A stretch of 64,000 bases of DNA. Source: Tricholoma matsutake (taxonomy: Eukaryota; Basidiomycota; Agaricomycetes; Agaricales; Tricholomataceae). The notes under the pieces were generated by a model. It searched no databases, had not been told where the DNA came from, and worked only from the letters and a program-made list of their open reading frames with translations. Numbering within the stretch: the stretch's first letter is position 1; every line of letters begins with the position of its first letter. The stretch spans positions 7,192,001 to 7,256,000 of the forward strand of contig AP026541.1 in assembly GCA_026075535.2 (NCBI GenBank). Direction: 5' to 3'. The translations under genes and the position numbers were made by a program. Shown here in pieces: positions 1-13,109 of this stretch.

Positions 1-2603
1 CTAATTCCAATGTCTTCCATCTTCCTGGGTGTCTGGCAATCAGCGTATTGTGATGTAACTGAACAATCTCCCTTCACAAATTCTGATCCTTCAGTACATA
101 CACTTTTCCTCGAAACAACACCAACCCTTGTTCCTCAGCCCATTCATCTCCTTTGATATTACCTTTCTTCTCTCCCTTCAGAGCTTTCATGGCTTCCACT
201 ACTTCATCGTCCATTTCCAAACATTGTCTAATTTTAGACAACATTTCTGTTTCCGAGCTATCTATTAATAGATGCCCTTGACGCATAGTGCAAATGCGAA
301 AGTATTCGGGTTTGAGTAAGGTAACATTTTTATTGTCCTCCTCCACCCCCCTTTTATGATCAATACGTCTGGATAATGCATCTGCTTTCCTCATTAAGCT
401 TCCCGCTTTATGGACCAAGTGAAAGTTGAAATGCGATAGGAATAGTGCCCAATGCGCTTGCCAGTGATTAAGCTTTTTAGCGGACATGAAGTATTGCAGA
501 TTTTGATGATCCGTCCAGATCTCAATCTGATGCGTACATCCCTCCAAATAATGCCTCCATGCCTCCAATGCTCGTATTATCCCCAACATCTCTTTGTCAT
601 GCACATCATAATTCCTCTCCACATCATTCAACCCTTTTGACAAGTATGCACAAGGATGCCATTTGTCATCTTCGCACAGCATTGATAATACTGCTCCAGT
701 AGCAAAATCAGATGCATCGGATTCCACTCGCAAAGGGCGTGTGAAATCTACTGGGGCTAATATTGGTCCCTCCACAAACTTCCTCTTCAACTCCTCAAAC
801 GCTGTCTGCTGCTGCTCTCCCCACCTCCATACTACTCCCTTTCATGTAAGGTTATGTAAGGGTGCGGCAATTTTAGAAAAATTGTGCACAAAGCGACGAT
901 AATAATTTGCGAGTCCCAAGAAGGCTTGAACCTCCTTGACACGGGTGGGCGCAGGCCAATCTGTGATCACCTGTACCTTGATCGGATCCATTTTGATCCC
1001 ATCAGGGCCAATCAATAATCCTAGGAACTCGATCTCGCTTGCCCCAAACACACACTTCTCTGGTTTCAAAAATAGATTGTTCTCTGCCAACCTCCATAAC
1101 ACCTCCTGCACTATTGCCTCATGATTCTCTTCATCCTCCGTGAATATCAGAATGTCGTCAATAAATATTATTACCATGCCTTTGTCTATTATGTCCTTGA
1201 AAATGTCGTTCATCATATTTTGAAAGGTCGGGGGACTATTAGTCATCCCAAAAAACATGACAAGTGGCTCGAAGGATCCTCGACGCATGGCAAATGCAGC
1301 CTTCCACTCATCTCCTTTCTTTATTTGTACATTGTTATATCCCCATTGTAAATCCAATTTTGTAAAGACCTTGGCTTTTCCCACCTTATCAGTTATTTCT
1401 GAGATCAATGGTAGGGGGTATGTGTTCTTCACTGTCCACTCATTCAGATACCTATAATCAGTACACATCCTCTTCCTTTGGTCTTTTTTGGGCACAAAGA
1501 ATATTGGTGACGTCTGCGGTGATTTTGAAGGTCATATGTATCCTTTGCGCAATTGCTCCTTCAGGAATGCATCCACTTCTTCTTGTTCCATCGGAGATAA
1601 TGGATATACCTTCGACTTCTTCGGCACAAACCCTGGCTTCATCTCAATCACATGATCCCATGGCTTCCGCACCGGCATTCGCTCAGACTCCTTCTTTTGG
1701 AACACTGACAAATGTTCATGATACACTTTTGGCACCCATTCCTCCACTGGCTTCTCCACCTTCATGATATTCTTGTCCCACAACTGTCCTCCACAAACTG
1801 CTCTAAAGGTTTGCTTCTGCTCTTCTTTCTCGATCATGATCGGAACTTCCCCATTTGGCATTTCCTCATCCTCCACTTCCTCCATCATAACAGAATACTT
1901 CCTTGGACATTCTTTCTCTTTCTTTTTCCTTTTTTCCTTCTTCATCTTCCTCCCATACACATTACATTCCTTAGGACAACAAGTCATTTGTACTTTCCCA
2001 GTTTTCCAATCAATTTCGGGATTATGCTTCCATAACCACAGACATCCTATTATTAGATTGGTTTTCCCAAGATCGCACACTTCGAATACGGCTCACTCCT
2101 GATGCTCCTGATACTTTAGTACCATAGTCACCTCCTCCTTGATAATTGACTGTTCCGTCAATATTGTACACCATTATAGGTTGCACCAGCTTGCATGTGT
2201 TAATACCATTTCTGGTAATTAAGGATCGATTAATAAATAATCCTGTAGCACCACTGTCAAGCAACGCTTCCACATCAATAGCTGCATGCATGTCCACTGT
2301 CTTCAGTCCCACAGTCAAGGTGATTTCGGGTTCTATTCGCGCAGAGCGAATAAAGAATTTAGGGGTTTTCGGAAATGACATGTGACAATTTTCTTTGTCG
2401 TGTGATTCGCAACAGTTGTACTCCTCCTCGATTTCCTTTTCTGATTTACTCTGGGTTTCCTCGGATACTAATACATTGTAACGATTCTGGGTCACCAATG
2501 GGGAAACCTTCACTGGGACTCTTCCACAAAATTCTTCTGCCTGCCTTCCTCCTGCTTCACTTCCTCGATTGTAGCTCCCCTGATCTTTCTCTTCTGCTTG
2601 CAA
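1..2603 (-). pseudogene. pol of element D: protease, reverse transcriptase, RNase H (integrase outside window)
   Basis: Several frames together encode a gypsy polyprotein. Retropepsin lies at about 2022-2400 with the active-site motif DSGATGLFIN. Reverse transcriptase at 842-1495 has the catalytic block as FIDD within IIFIDDILIF, followed by the EFLGLLI and FLGLANYYRRF regions. RNase H at 74-790 includes VESDASDFATGAVLS and the DHQNLQYF block. A frameshift near 2050-2080 and stops between the protease and RT (near 1530) and between RT and RNase H (near 840) break the frame. The stop near 1530 looks like CGA changed to TGA. No single translated product is possible as it stands. Confidence 0.75.
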
Positions 2604-2619
2604 TACTTAGAAATGTGTC

Positions 2620-3606
2620 CTAACTGCCCACAGTTAAAACATTTAAGTGGGCTCGTCTCCCCACTTGATCAACCTCCATTGCCTCTGCTGGTGCTGCTGA
2701 CTCTGTAACTATAGGTGTCACTGCCATGGCCGGTGGCTGTGCCCTCGGAGCTTGCACCTGAGGTGCCTTTCCTTTCTTGGACTTTCCTCCTGATGACTTT
2801 CCAAATTTACTACTTCCATACATCAACTTTGACTCTGCCTGTTCCTGCCGATATTGCCGGTCAAGGTGCATTGCCCAATTATACCACTCGTCCAACTTCT
2901 CTGGCATAGAAGGTAGTCGGTAGATAGACTTGAATAAAGAGGGATTTAATCCTGCTTTCGAAAACTCTACCAACGTGGCTTCTCCCATGTCCGTTTGCGA
3001 AGCTTCTGCTTTGAACTGCAAAATAAATTCATCCGCCATTAAGGAACCTTGGCGCATGGTCTTTAATTTAGCATTGGCTGTCGCCTTTGGATTAGGGTCT
3101 CCAAACTGTGCCTCCAATCTCTCCAGAAATTCCTTGAAGGTTGCAAATGGTTTATTTCCCGCAGCAATTTGATTAATTGCCTCATTTCTCCAGAACTGTG
3201 CTTTCCCCCCCTGAATGTATGAGAGAGCAAACATAATCCTAGACTCGGCTGTACAAAACTCTGGCTTCCTCCCATGGATGTACAATACTATAGAGCTGAT
3301 GAAGGATTTTGTATTCTCCATGGTACCGTCAAAGATTTGCGGGGGCATGTACTTAGGTAAGTGCACTTTTCCATTTCCAGATTTCTCCACCGTCTCATCC
3401 TCCTGCGATATCCACTCCACCATCTCCTCCATCTCATCATCTCTTTCTCCTGTTGTCTCTGGCTGTACTTCCGCTTGTCTGGGCTGTGATGCTGCCAATA
3501 CTGACACTAATTGCAACATTTGCGCTGTGAGCGCATCAATTTTTGCCTCTAGTGCTGGTATTGGAACAGGATTAGGACCGGGATTAGAAGTTGAAGGTTC
3601 AGACAT
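2620..3606 (-). pseudogene. gag of element D, frameshifted before the zinc knuckle
   Basis: Retrotransposon Gag, the capsid-like protein that would package element RNA. The frame opens at an ATG (3606) and runs 328 codons. A variable N-terminus with a short predicted helix is followed by the conserved Gag core (about residues 90-250, including the FDGTMEN and FWRNEA stretches) and a basic Gly/Ser/Lys-rich tail. The CCHC knuckle expected at the C-terminus (CFNCGQLGHISKYC) is present at about 2600-2645 but in another frame, so a one-base indel near 2660-2675 separates it from the core. The copy is therefore probably dead. The family assignment is firm; the exact site of the indel is inferred. 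Confidence 0.75.
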
Positions 3607-3743
3607 AATTGTAGAATCTGTGATGAATCACTTCTTTGACAAATTCAAAAAATTTTCTTCGAGACCTCTCCAAACATTTACAGGTCATGTGACAAGGTTC
3701 GTCGAGGTTCGTCAATGGTTCATCGTTCGTTGGGCGCCTATTT

Positions 3744-4428
3744 TGACACTTCGGATCAACAACCCTTCCAACAGTGCCTGATCTTGGAGATATCACTGAA
3801 TTCAGCTTGTAACTAAAATAGTTGTCCGAATAGAGTAATGTAAATCATAACTAAACCAGATCCAATCGGTTGTCTGGTTGCAGCTGTCCTAATGATGAGC
3901 GCTGCCTCTTGATCACTGGCAGTCGCAATGTAAGACGAGGCCTGGTGTTGGCTTATGAAAGAAAAGGTAGATTACATATATACAAGTACTTCCAGCTCGT
4001 GCTGAAAGGATGAGTAATCGGATGTGGCACGGTGAAACAATGATGTATGCACAAGTAAGAGAAGGCACACTGATATGGGTAGTTGTGTTCTTCTGTTAGG
4101 GCGACACCCACTATCTGCTAGCTAAGACCATGCGGGTTCTCTCTACAAGAAGGGGGCGGGATCCGTGCTCGTGATGGGGGAATTGATGGTTTTGATGTGA
4201 GGGGTTATTAATAGGTGAGTTTGTTGAGATAGGCCTTTCACACCGAAAACGTAGGTGGAATACCTAAGAGAACACAACTGGGGTCCCCTAGGCATATATT
4301 TAGGGTTTATATACTATGTTACATATATTGTACATTGTTGTTACCGACGCACTCGTACATGCGCATACATTTTGATGTGTGCGAAATAAAATTCTCACGC
4401 TATCAAAATGTAGCATCATTTGGCGTCA
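3744..4428 (-). repeat. Probable 5' LTR and leader of element D
   Basis: This non-coding stretch of about 700 bp lies upstream of D gag. On the minus strand it ends at TGTCA, followed a few bases later by GGCGCCCAACG, which resembles a Lys-type primer-binding site. A TATA-like run with an AT-rich leader lies near 4300-4320. The proposed ends TGACAC and GCGTCA are weak inverted matches. The second LTR is outside the window, so this is a guess from position and composition. Confidence 0.35.
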
Positions 4429-7400
4429 TGTAGCATAATTCAACATAATAAAATAAAATGAAAGTTTATTAGGTAATGGGGTGGTTTCCTAACAGCCCCA
4501 CACTGGAACACTGTAAGAAGGTGACTGCAGCCAGCGCTGCACAAGCCAAAGCCGCATACGAGAAGATCAACGTGGCAACCAATGCAACGATCCCTGCCGC
4601 CACCAGCACAATGGTCACAGCAATTTTTGAGGCAGATGCCATTTTCGAAGAGAGTGAGAGCAACGAAGACTCAGAGGAATTCATGGATGCCAATGAGGTA
4701 GACGAGTATGTTCCTTCCCCTTTTGTTCTCCCCCAACACCTACTCTGGACCTGTTGCACTGACGCTCCAGCGACATGCACTGCCACCCCCGTTCAAGCTC
4801 TAATTGACCACGGCTCCCCCCCAGTCTTGATTTCTAGCGGCCATTGCAGATATCCTCTGTCTAACTGCTCGACCGCTTTTCAAACCACTTTCCGTCTCAG
4901 GCATGTTCACAAAGAAGAAGAAAGCAACACCTCTCATTTTAACTCAGTATTGTAGATTATACATCCAGGCCCCTGATTCCCTTTGGCATTCTCGAGCTAT
5001 CAATGCAGTCATTTGTCCAGACCTTCACACCAATTTAATACTTGGCCTCAACTTCCTAGTGAAAAATAAAATTGTTGTCGATGCACACTTGCGAACAGCT
5101 GTAGCAAAAGAATTGGGGTATGATCTTCTGAACCCACCAGACCCTAAAGCACATCAAAGACATGAAGTGAAATCTCCTGCTGAATGATGGAAGCTTGAGG
5201 CTCGTGCGATTAAAACGGGACAACCAGAAACCAAGTAGGCATGCATACTTGTACATATGGAGTTGATGGCCCTATTTGAGGAAAACACGGAACAGTTTGA
5301 TATGACCGAAGTTACAACTGGTCCACCGGATCTCATCGCAACCATCAAGACATGAATTGAGCAGCTGGCAGGAGAAGCGACACTATGGAAACTGGACAAG
5401 ATGGCAAAAGAGACCTTCTGTGATTGTTTCCCCTTGGATATCCCCCATGTCAAAGACCTCCCTCACGACGTATACCACCACATACAACTGCTACCAGGAG
5501 CTCCCGTCTCTGTGTCCCATGTGTATGGCTGCCCACAGAAGTACCGCACAGGGTGGAAAACATTGATTGACCAACATGTTGCAGCTGGAAGAATACAACC
5601 ATCTTCTTCACCTTATGCCTCACCATCTTTCATAATACCGAAAGCGGACCCCACCGTCCTTCCCTGTGGGGTTAATGATTACCGTCATTTGAATTGGCTG
5701 ACAGTCCTCGACAACTGCCCTCTCCCATGAATAGATGACATCCTGGCCGATTGTGCAAAAGGAAAAATTTGGGGGAAGATCAACATGACAAACTCTTTCT
5801 TCCAGACCCTTGTGCACCCGGATGACATCAAATACACCACCACGCTCACACCTTTTGGGCTGTGGGAGTGGGTCGTGATGCCAATGGGACTCCACAACTC
5901 ACCTGCCACACATCAGCGCAGAGTAACACTTGCTCTCAAAGACCTAATAGGAAAAATATGCCACATCTATCTAGACGACATATTCATTTGGTCAAACTCA
6001 CTAGTGGAACATAAGACCAATGTCAGCCTCGTACTCGACACGCTGAGAAAGGCAGAGCTCTACTGCTCATTGAAGAAATCCTCACTATTCACCACGGAAA
6101 TCGAGTTCTTGGGGCATCATATCTCTGCACGAGGCATCGAGGCAGATCACTCAAAAGTAATGTGCATCCTCAACTGGCCAGCGCCACAATCTGCAAAACA
6201 TGTGCACCAGTTCCTTGGTCTCGTGAGATACATCACATCTTTCCTCCCATCCCTAGCCAAACACACAGCAATCCTTACCCCATTAACACAAAAAGAGTAC
6301 AACAGCGCTTTCCCAACTTGGACATGCAAACACCAATGGGCATTCGACAGTATCAAACACCTCATCGTAGGCAGAGACTGTTTAACGACGTTAAACCACA
6401 AAAACCCAGGTGACAATAAAATTTTCATCACCTGTGATGCCAGCAAATGGAGAACTGGAGCGGTCCTATCATTTGGGGACTCATGGGAGACTTTGCAACC
6501 CATGGCATTTGAGAGCAGGCAACTAAACCCGGTGGAATGCAACTACCCCATACACGAGCAGGAAATGCTCTCCATTATGTGAGCATTAAAGAAATGGCGA
6601 GTAGATTTGCTAGGATCACACATACACATCTGCACAGATCACAAAACCTTACAGAATTTCGACTTCCAATGGGACCTTTTGCAGCGACAAACACATTGGA
6701 TGGAGTATTTATCACAATACAAATATGACATCACCTACATAAATGGTGAGCATAACACAGTGGCCAATGCTCTGTCCTGCCTCCCAGACTCTGTGGACAA
6801 TGAACTGCATGCCATAGTGGCGTCCGCCATCTTTGCAATTCATTCAGACCATAGACTAATCACAAGAATCAAAAACGGGTACCGGGCAGACCCTTGGTGT
6901 TTAGGCTTACTTGACGACCTCAAACGAGGTATGGTAGACTCTAAACTTAATATCTCCATGAAGCATGGCCTTCTATTCATCGGCAAATGATTGATCATCC
7001 CAAAGTACAAGAACCTACATGAATGCCTGTTCCAACTCGCACATGACAACCTAGGGTATTTTGGAACAGAAAAGTCTTATGCGAACCTCAGAAATGACTT
7101 CTACTGGCCGAACATGTGGAAAAACCTTGGATGTGGGTACATCCCGGGATGTGTAGATTGCCAACAGAACAAATCGACCACAGGCAAAACTCACGGACCA
7201 CTGCATCTGTTACCAATACCAGCAGAATGATTCAAATCGGTGGCTATCGATTTCATGGGACCTTTACCAAAAGATGATGGATTCGACGCCATCGTGACTA
7301 TGACGGACCACCTAGGTGCCGACATACAGATTGCCGCATGCACCACTGACATCACTGCAGAAGATTTTGCATACCTGTTTTTTGACAAATGGTATTGTGA

Positions 7401-7542
7401 GAATGGTTGCCCCCGAGAAATCATAAGTGACAGAGATAAGCTTTTTGTATTGAAATTCTGGAAGGCTCTGATGAAATTGACTGGCATTAACCACACACTA
7501 TCCACCACGTATCACCCCCAAACAGATGGATCCTCAGAACGT
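4429..7542 (+). mobile_element. Ty3/gypsy element C, left part (split by element A)
   Basis: Plus-strand gypsy pol runs from a post-Gag linker through protease, RT, RNase H and the first half of integrase. It stops in mid-domain at 7542, just after the YHPQTDG block. The frame resumes at 25538 with the next integrase residues, so element A inserted into this codon region. The duplicated target is ACGT at 7539-7542 and ATGT at 25534-25537. The difference is a CpG to TpG change, and a 5-bp reading AACGT/AATGT is equally possible. Gag and the 5' LTR are missing and probably lie left of element D. Confidence 0.85.
4476..7542 (+). pseudogene. pol of element C, 5' portion: linker, degenerate protease, RT, RNase H, integrase N-half
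   Basis: The acidic linker (about 4476-4740) leads into a degenerate retropepsin, where ALIDHGS replaces the expected D-S/T-G. RT spans about 5400-6250 with CHIYLDDIFI as catalytic motif and EFLGHHI downstream. RNase H starts at ITCDASKWRTGAVLS. The integrase HHCC-like region is at about 7010-7180, and the catalytic core begins near VAIDFMGPLP. In-frame TGA codons at about 5730, 6580, 6988 and 7228 sit where related proteins have arginine, which fits CGA to TGA. The protease region also has frameshifts or stops around 4955-5400. The copy is inactive. Confidence 0.85.
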
Positions 7543-8667
7543 TGATGATGCTCAACCTGGGAAAACCACCAGAACTGCCAATGAGGCAATCGATGATGTT
7601 TGCGACGAGTCAGAGGAGGGTTGCAAGACGTTCCGAAAGTTTGTGGTCAAACCTCTGAGAAGATTACTAGTTAACACTAGTCGTGAAGGTAGTGTTATGA
7701 GAGACGAAGGCATTTGTCATGGTCCGATCGAGTATCGATCGATATCGAGGGCAATCAACGAGATCAATGGCAAACGAGTTTTATTGTCGATGGTCGATAT
7801 GTGAATTATGGGGACCTTTCGATAGGTCGATGGTATACGAAGGGTGCGGCAAACTGCTATGAAGTGTTGGAAGGGCTGCTAGAACTAATGACAAGAGGAT
7901 CGAGGATGCGACGATTGCAGAGGTTTCTCGTTGATTGAGAAAACCCGCAGAGACTTAGATTGTTTTAGAAAGTTGATCGGATGCTTAGAACTGTATACGA
8001 GACAATATGTGAAGACGATTTCTTCTTATTTTCAAGTAGATACTACAGAGTTTTATATGTTTTAAAGAAACTTCCTAAAATGGAATGAGAAACATGTGTA
8101 GAACATGAGGCAAAAGATATGAGTTAAGGCACAAGGCCATAAAGGAGACTGGAATCCGAACAAGAAAGATATATATATCATATGATGAAAGAGTAACAAA
8201 AGGAAAGAACTAAAAGAGACTGTCCTTTGTGTATAAACTGCGCTAAGTCTCGCAATAATGCATCCAGCGGGTTCTGTGTGCGATAGGGACTTGGAACATG
8301 CATGGTCTTCCACCATTTAGATAATGAAGGCAGCACCCGATGTTGCTCATAGTTTCTCGATATCGATCGATGACACTCGACGATGGTCGACGATGGTCGA
8401 TCGCGGTTGCGGTTTGTTTGAAGTTGGTCGGGGATGTTCGATGGTCGTGTAGGGGAATCTTAGTGACTTTTGGGGTAGTCCTAAGGTTGTGTGATGTGGG
8501 CTTTTGATATGATCAATGTCGCTGGTGATGTTTCGACGTGGTCGATATGATATTGCGATCGATAGAGTGGGTCGCGCTGCATCTGGGATGTCGTAGGAGT
8601 TAGCCAACGTGATTAGAATGATGCTAAAGTGGTGAATCGGTCCTTGAGCTGAGGAGATGACCTATCA
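7543..8667 (-). repeat. 3' LTR of element A (1,125 bp)
   Basis: Near-identical to 24359-25533 over its whole length, except that it lacks about 50 bp present in the right copy (around 25115-25165). It begins TGATGATG and ends CCTATCA. It is unusually rich in TCGA and ATCGAT palindromes near both ends (for example 7730-7760 and 8355-8405). Confidence 0.93.
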
Positions 8668-8815
8668 TCCTCCCCCTTACTGAAATTCTGACCATCCCGG
8701 TCAGTCAAGCCAAAACAACCGGGTCATGTGACATTGTTGATCGCTGATTTAAGACATGTCGTGGTTTGAACTTTTCTCTTTTCATTCGATCTCTTCCATC
8801 CATCTCCTCGACAAC

Positions 8816-10200
8816 ATGTCTATCCTCGCCAAACTCACTCTTCCCATCCTCGAACACGCGAAATTGATGCCCGAGGCTGGCAAAGCCGAAGAGTTGGACT
8901 TCGAAGTGTGGGGTCGTGTTTTTTGTGAGAAAATGGTATGTCCTTCCCTTTTCTTGGGTTTATCTGCTTCCTAATCTTGTTTGATAGGCTGAATACGACG
9001 ACCTGATTGGGTTGTTTGACGAGGCATGTGATGAACGTGTGCAGGCGACGTTAGAGGAGGCAGTTGGCCTCTTTGTACCATTCACTCGCGAGGATTGGGT
9101 TTTGGGGGGTGGGAAGTATCTTTTTGTGGAGTATTCAAGGAAGGTCGAGGAAGAGAGGAAGAGAGAGGAGGAGAGGGAGGCTCAGCAGGTGGCCGTCGAG
9201 GCAAAAGTGAAGAGGATCGAGGAACAACGAGACGCACTGGTCGAGGCACGTCGAGCTTTCTTGGCCGAAGTCTGGGCCAAAACCATTTCAAAGGACAAAT
9301 TCCGTGATCATACAGCTGCGCTTGAGCTGATGCGCCTCTTGATCGATTGGGACAAGGCTGCGGATGAAGCAGCGCCCCTGGTCGACGACCTACCGGATGT
9401 CGAGCAGATCGTTGAGAAGAGGAAGGCAGATGAGATGGACGATGAGGAGGAAGGTGAGGATGAACTGGATGAGGAGCCCATGGTCACAAAGCGGGTGTGC
9501 ATAGAGGAAGGTGAGCTGATCACCTTCCATAGGCTGGTAAGTCATCATTTTCTTTTGATATCATTCAGGCTAATCACGCCTTCGATATTGCTTTAGTGTG
9601 ATCGATGCGCTGGACTAAGGATGACTCAGGAGTGTATCATCGAGGAGGGCACCCCAAAGTGCAAGCGATGCACTCAAGGGCTACAGGGGTGCTACCGGGA
9701 GGGAGTGTCGAGGTGAGGACTCCGACGAGGTGAGTCGAGGAAGAAGGCGAGCTCCAAGCGAGCTACAAAGGATAATGCGGAGTCGACACAGTTGTCGACT
9801 CCCAGATGTAGTAAGTGATTCTTCTGCATAACCAATACAATTGCTAATCTGTATGATTACTTAGCGATACGCATCCGGGCTATCCAGCCCATCCAAAATG
9901 CAGAGGCCGGGCCCTCAAAAGTTGACAAGCGCCCGAAACGCACGACGAAGGCGAAGGCGAAGTCAGCTGAGAATGACAAGGGGAAGGGGAAGGGGAAAGC
10001 GAGAGCGTGAGAAGTCGAACCTGAGGTCGTGGGTATGGTTGAGGGGGCGTCAATGGTGGTGGAGGATGAGATGACGCAGTTGGACGCAGCAAGACTCCGT
10101 CGTCAGTATTTGGTGGAAGTCCTGGTGTGAAAAAAGTTGGAAGTGGAAGTGCTGATGGAGGAGATCGAGGTGTTAGAGAGGAAATGGGAGTCCCAGTAGA
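8816..10200 (+). pseudogene. Antisense accessory gene of element A: coiled coil plus six-cysteine zinc cluster
   Basis: A spliced gene on the strand opposite gag-pol, between the pol end and the 3' LTR. Its start codon is about 150 bp from the LTR. Exons at 8816-8935 and 8988-9536 join in phase, with introns GTATG..TAG and GTAAG..TAG, to an exon starting at 9597. The product has a helical N-terminus, a charged coiled coil (EEERKREEEREAQQ), an acidic stretch and then CDRC-x8-C-x8-CKRC-x6-C. A TGA at 9714 follows the cluster, but the frame continues through a basic tail and a further intron to 10200, with other TGA codons near 10008 and 10128. This suggests decay of a longer protein. No known family is recognised. 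A DNA-binding or regulatory role is inference from the cysteine pattern. Element B carries a counterpart. Confidence 0.7.
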
Positions 10201-10526
10201 ATTTTGTTTTATTGTTTAAATTTTATTGTTTTTCTTGTGTCTGAGCAAGATAAGGTTAAAATGAGAAATATTGCGTGCGATCAAAGCCAGGAAATGTAAG
10301 ATATATGCAAAGAAACATAGGAAAGAGAGAAAAAAAGAAAGTAAGACAGACGATTCATCAAAATGAGACATAGGGGAAAGGCTCAGAACTCCTTCATAGC
10401 CGAAAAACCCCGTCGAGCTTGCGCAAACATGTTTCGAATGATATCGTGACTTGTAATAGTACACTGTTATAAAATTGAGAGTTTGTTTCAATATCGCAAG
10501 TAGAAAAAGAAAAGAAAAATGGTTTA
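10201..10526. other. Non-coding gap inside element A
   Basis: About 325 bp between the convergent ends of the antisense gene and pol. It is AT-rich with several purine runs. I see no gene or clear signal in it; it may serve as a shared 3' end for the two opposed transcripts. Confidence 0.5.
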
Positions 10527-13104
10527 TTCGTCTTCGTCGAGGTCAGGAATGCCCTCGTCGATGTCTCTGTTGACGTCTGATGTTGTTCAAAGTTGTTTGA
10601 GCCGATGATCGTCGATATCGAAGAAGTTTGGAGGAAGGGGAATCGATTTCCATGCTAGATAGGGTAGAATTCGGAAAGCTGCTACTGGTCGATGAAGAAC
10701 TGATCTGTCGAGCTCACAAAGAATATAAGCGCCACCATAGTTTCTTGCGATGACTATGAGTGGGCCAAGATATCGAGCTCGCATTTTTCGATTAAGAGCC
10801 TTTTCGATCTGTGTGTTTCGCATGAGTACGAGGTCACCTTTTTCGAAATGGTAGTCTTGAATCGTTCACTTGTGAACTTCTTCGAAGCGTTTTGCAGCTT
10901 CTCGTCGAGCGGTGTAGACTCTAGAGTAGAGTACCTCAAGATCGGTCAAGCATTTCTGGAGTGCAATAGCACGTCGGGCAATGAGATCGGTGGAGGAGAG
11001 TATCAAATTGGGTGGTGGTTGTAGATATGTCGCTTCTGAAATGTCGAGAGGGATGAGTGGATGAGAACCTGTGATTGCAAAATAGGGTGAACAGCCCATT
11101 CGTTTTCGAACTGTTACCCGTTCTGCCCAAAAGACTGAGTAGGTCCCAACTGACCATCGAGTTTGATCACCATTGATGGCCTTGTAGAGCAATTGTCGTA
11201 CATCGAAGTGGGCTCGTTCGACGAGGCCATTGGCATGAGAATTGTACCCACTTATCCAAATATGATTGATATGATATCACTTTGACAAATACTCGAGAGC
11301 AGAAAGGAATGCTGTGCCGTTGTCAGTAACAATCTCATAAAGCAAGCCCCAACGACAAATGATTTCTTCAAAGATCCAATCGCTGATGGTCTTCACTGTT
11401 TCGTTGCGAAGCATCCTGAACTCCAGCCAGTACGATATCAAACATCGACCTTGTACTATATAGCAATATCCACCGGAAGGCGGCATGTGCATTGTGTCGA
11501 TATAGACTTTTCCGAATAGAGGAGTGGGTGTGGCGACGATTGGTGGAATAAGAAGATTTCATGTTTGTTGCAACTGACAGTAGTGGCACGTTCGGATGTA
11601 CCATGCGATATCGGCTTTCAGGTTGGGCCACCAGAATCGTAGTGCGACGTGAGACTTTGTGGCGAAGATCATTTTGTGGCTGATATGGTTGTGCGACGAC
11701 CAGATAATATCGATGCGACGCTCTGGAATTGCGACGATCTTGTGTTCGCCATGATGATCTTTTCACCATAGTTTGCCGGAATCTATGAAGAACTCGGTGC
11801 AATATCGCATGAAGGTAGCGTACTCTGTGTCTGATAGATGTGGGGGTCGCACCATATCATCTAACCATTTATGAACGAGCAGTAATCGTTCGTCGTCTTT
11901 CTTTGCTTTGTCTGATCTAGGTATGTCTTCATACGAAACATCCTCCCCCTTACTGAAATCCGAAGCTTGGGCGAAAGTGGGATAAGTCGTGTGAGAGGGG
12001 AATGGTTGAATCGAGATTGGGTTGATTTGGTGAATGAAACCATGTAGTTTGTCGATCCAGTCGCTGAATTCTTCTTCTACTTTGACATCGTCGTCTTCGG
12101 TTTGTCGAGGACGTTGCGAAAGACCGTCCGGTCCATGGTGCGTACCTGCAACATGAACTAGGGTGAAGTGAAACATTAGAATGGAGACTATCCATCAGTT
12201 TATGCTAGCGCTAGGCGCGATATCGGGATTTGAGAGCATGCCTTTAATATACCTCGCATCAACCTTGACGATAAGGTTTTGTACCCCTATCAAGTATAAA
12301 CGAAGTGCCCCAAGGGCTCGATATAGACCATAAAGCTTGAGTTTTGGTTGCAAAAACTGCGATTCACGGTCGTTGAGTGTGATTGAGCCGAATCGACTGT
12401 AATATCGCTTTTGAGGGTTATCGCAGTCACATTGCATTAGGAAATAGCCGATGGCGATGCTCGATGTGTCGACTGCGAGGATTACAGGGGCATTCGAGGT
12501 ATAGTCAATGGCTCGAATCGCTGGTGAGTTTAGGAGTGCATGCTTGAGATCTTCTTGCGCTGCTACCTGAGATGGGCTGAATTTGAAGGGCACATCTTTT
12601 CGAGTAAGATTGATTAGCAGAGCTGCTCGATGTGCGAAACTCTGGATGAAAATTCAACAAACTCCAATTGTTCCTAAGAATGCCTTAACTTCTGTGAGCA
12701 TACGACACAGACCCCATTTCTGGATCTTATTGATACATGTCAGGTCAGCCATTCGGCCTTGAATATTGCATCGATGACCTAAAATGATTATCTCGGGGAC
12801 ACAAGCAAATAATTTCGGTCCAGAGAACGTCCCACCACAATACTTCATGCGCTGGACGATGCGATTTAGGTTCTCGAAATGCTCCCACACGAATTGTTGA
12901 ATGCCTGAGTTGTCGACAATCGTTTCATAAGACCCACCGATCATTCGATATTCCAATTTTGGACCCTTCACCAGTGTGTCGTCGATATAAGGGATCATGA
13001 TGTGAGGGACCTCGGGTTGTAGGATGAAAGTTATGTCATCGTGTAGGATCGGAACCAAGTTCGTCCAACCCATCGGTAGGGTGACGATTCGAAGTGTGCT
13101 GAAT
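10527..13104 (-). pseudogene. pol of element A, 3' portion: RT C-half, RNase H, integrase
   Basis: This is the downstream half of A pol, following the B insertion. RT resumes at about 13100 and contains the catalytic block MIPYIDDTLVKG. RNase H spans about 12195-12593 with AVDTSSIAIGYFL. The integrase follows: the zinc-binding region near 11600-11760 (HYCQLQQ), the core with VYIDTMHM and the VTDNGTAF block near 11300-11530, and the C-terminal module with RARYLGPLIVIARN at about 10700-10790. TGA or TAA codons and frameshifts occur near 12180, 11760, 11560, 11275 and 10865. Reading across the duplication GGTGT from 20833 to 13104 restores the RT frame. Confidence 0.85.
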
Positions 13105-13109
13105 GGTGT

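Larger units (their letters stand above)
1..4428 (-). mobile_element. Ty3/gypsy LTR retrotransposon D (partial, cut by the window start)
   Basis: Minus-strand gag and pol remnants fill the first 3.6 kb in the order gag, protease, reverse transcriptase, RNase H. The integrase and 3' LTR would lie to the left of the window. A non-coding stretch of about 0.8 kb upstream of gag probably holds the leader and 5' LTR. D interrupts element C: C's protease-to-integrase part begins just to the right, while its gag is missing, as expected if gag lies left of D. The right boundary near 4428 is an estimate, because the partner LTR and target duplication are not visible. Confidence 0.75.
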
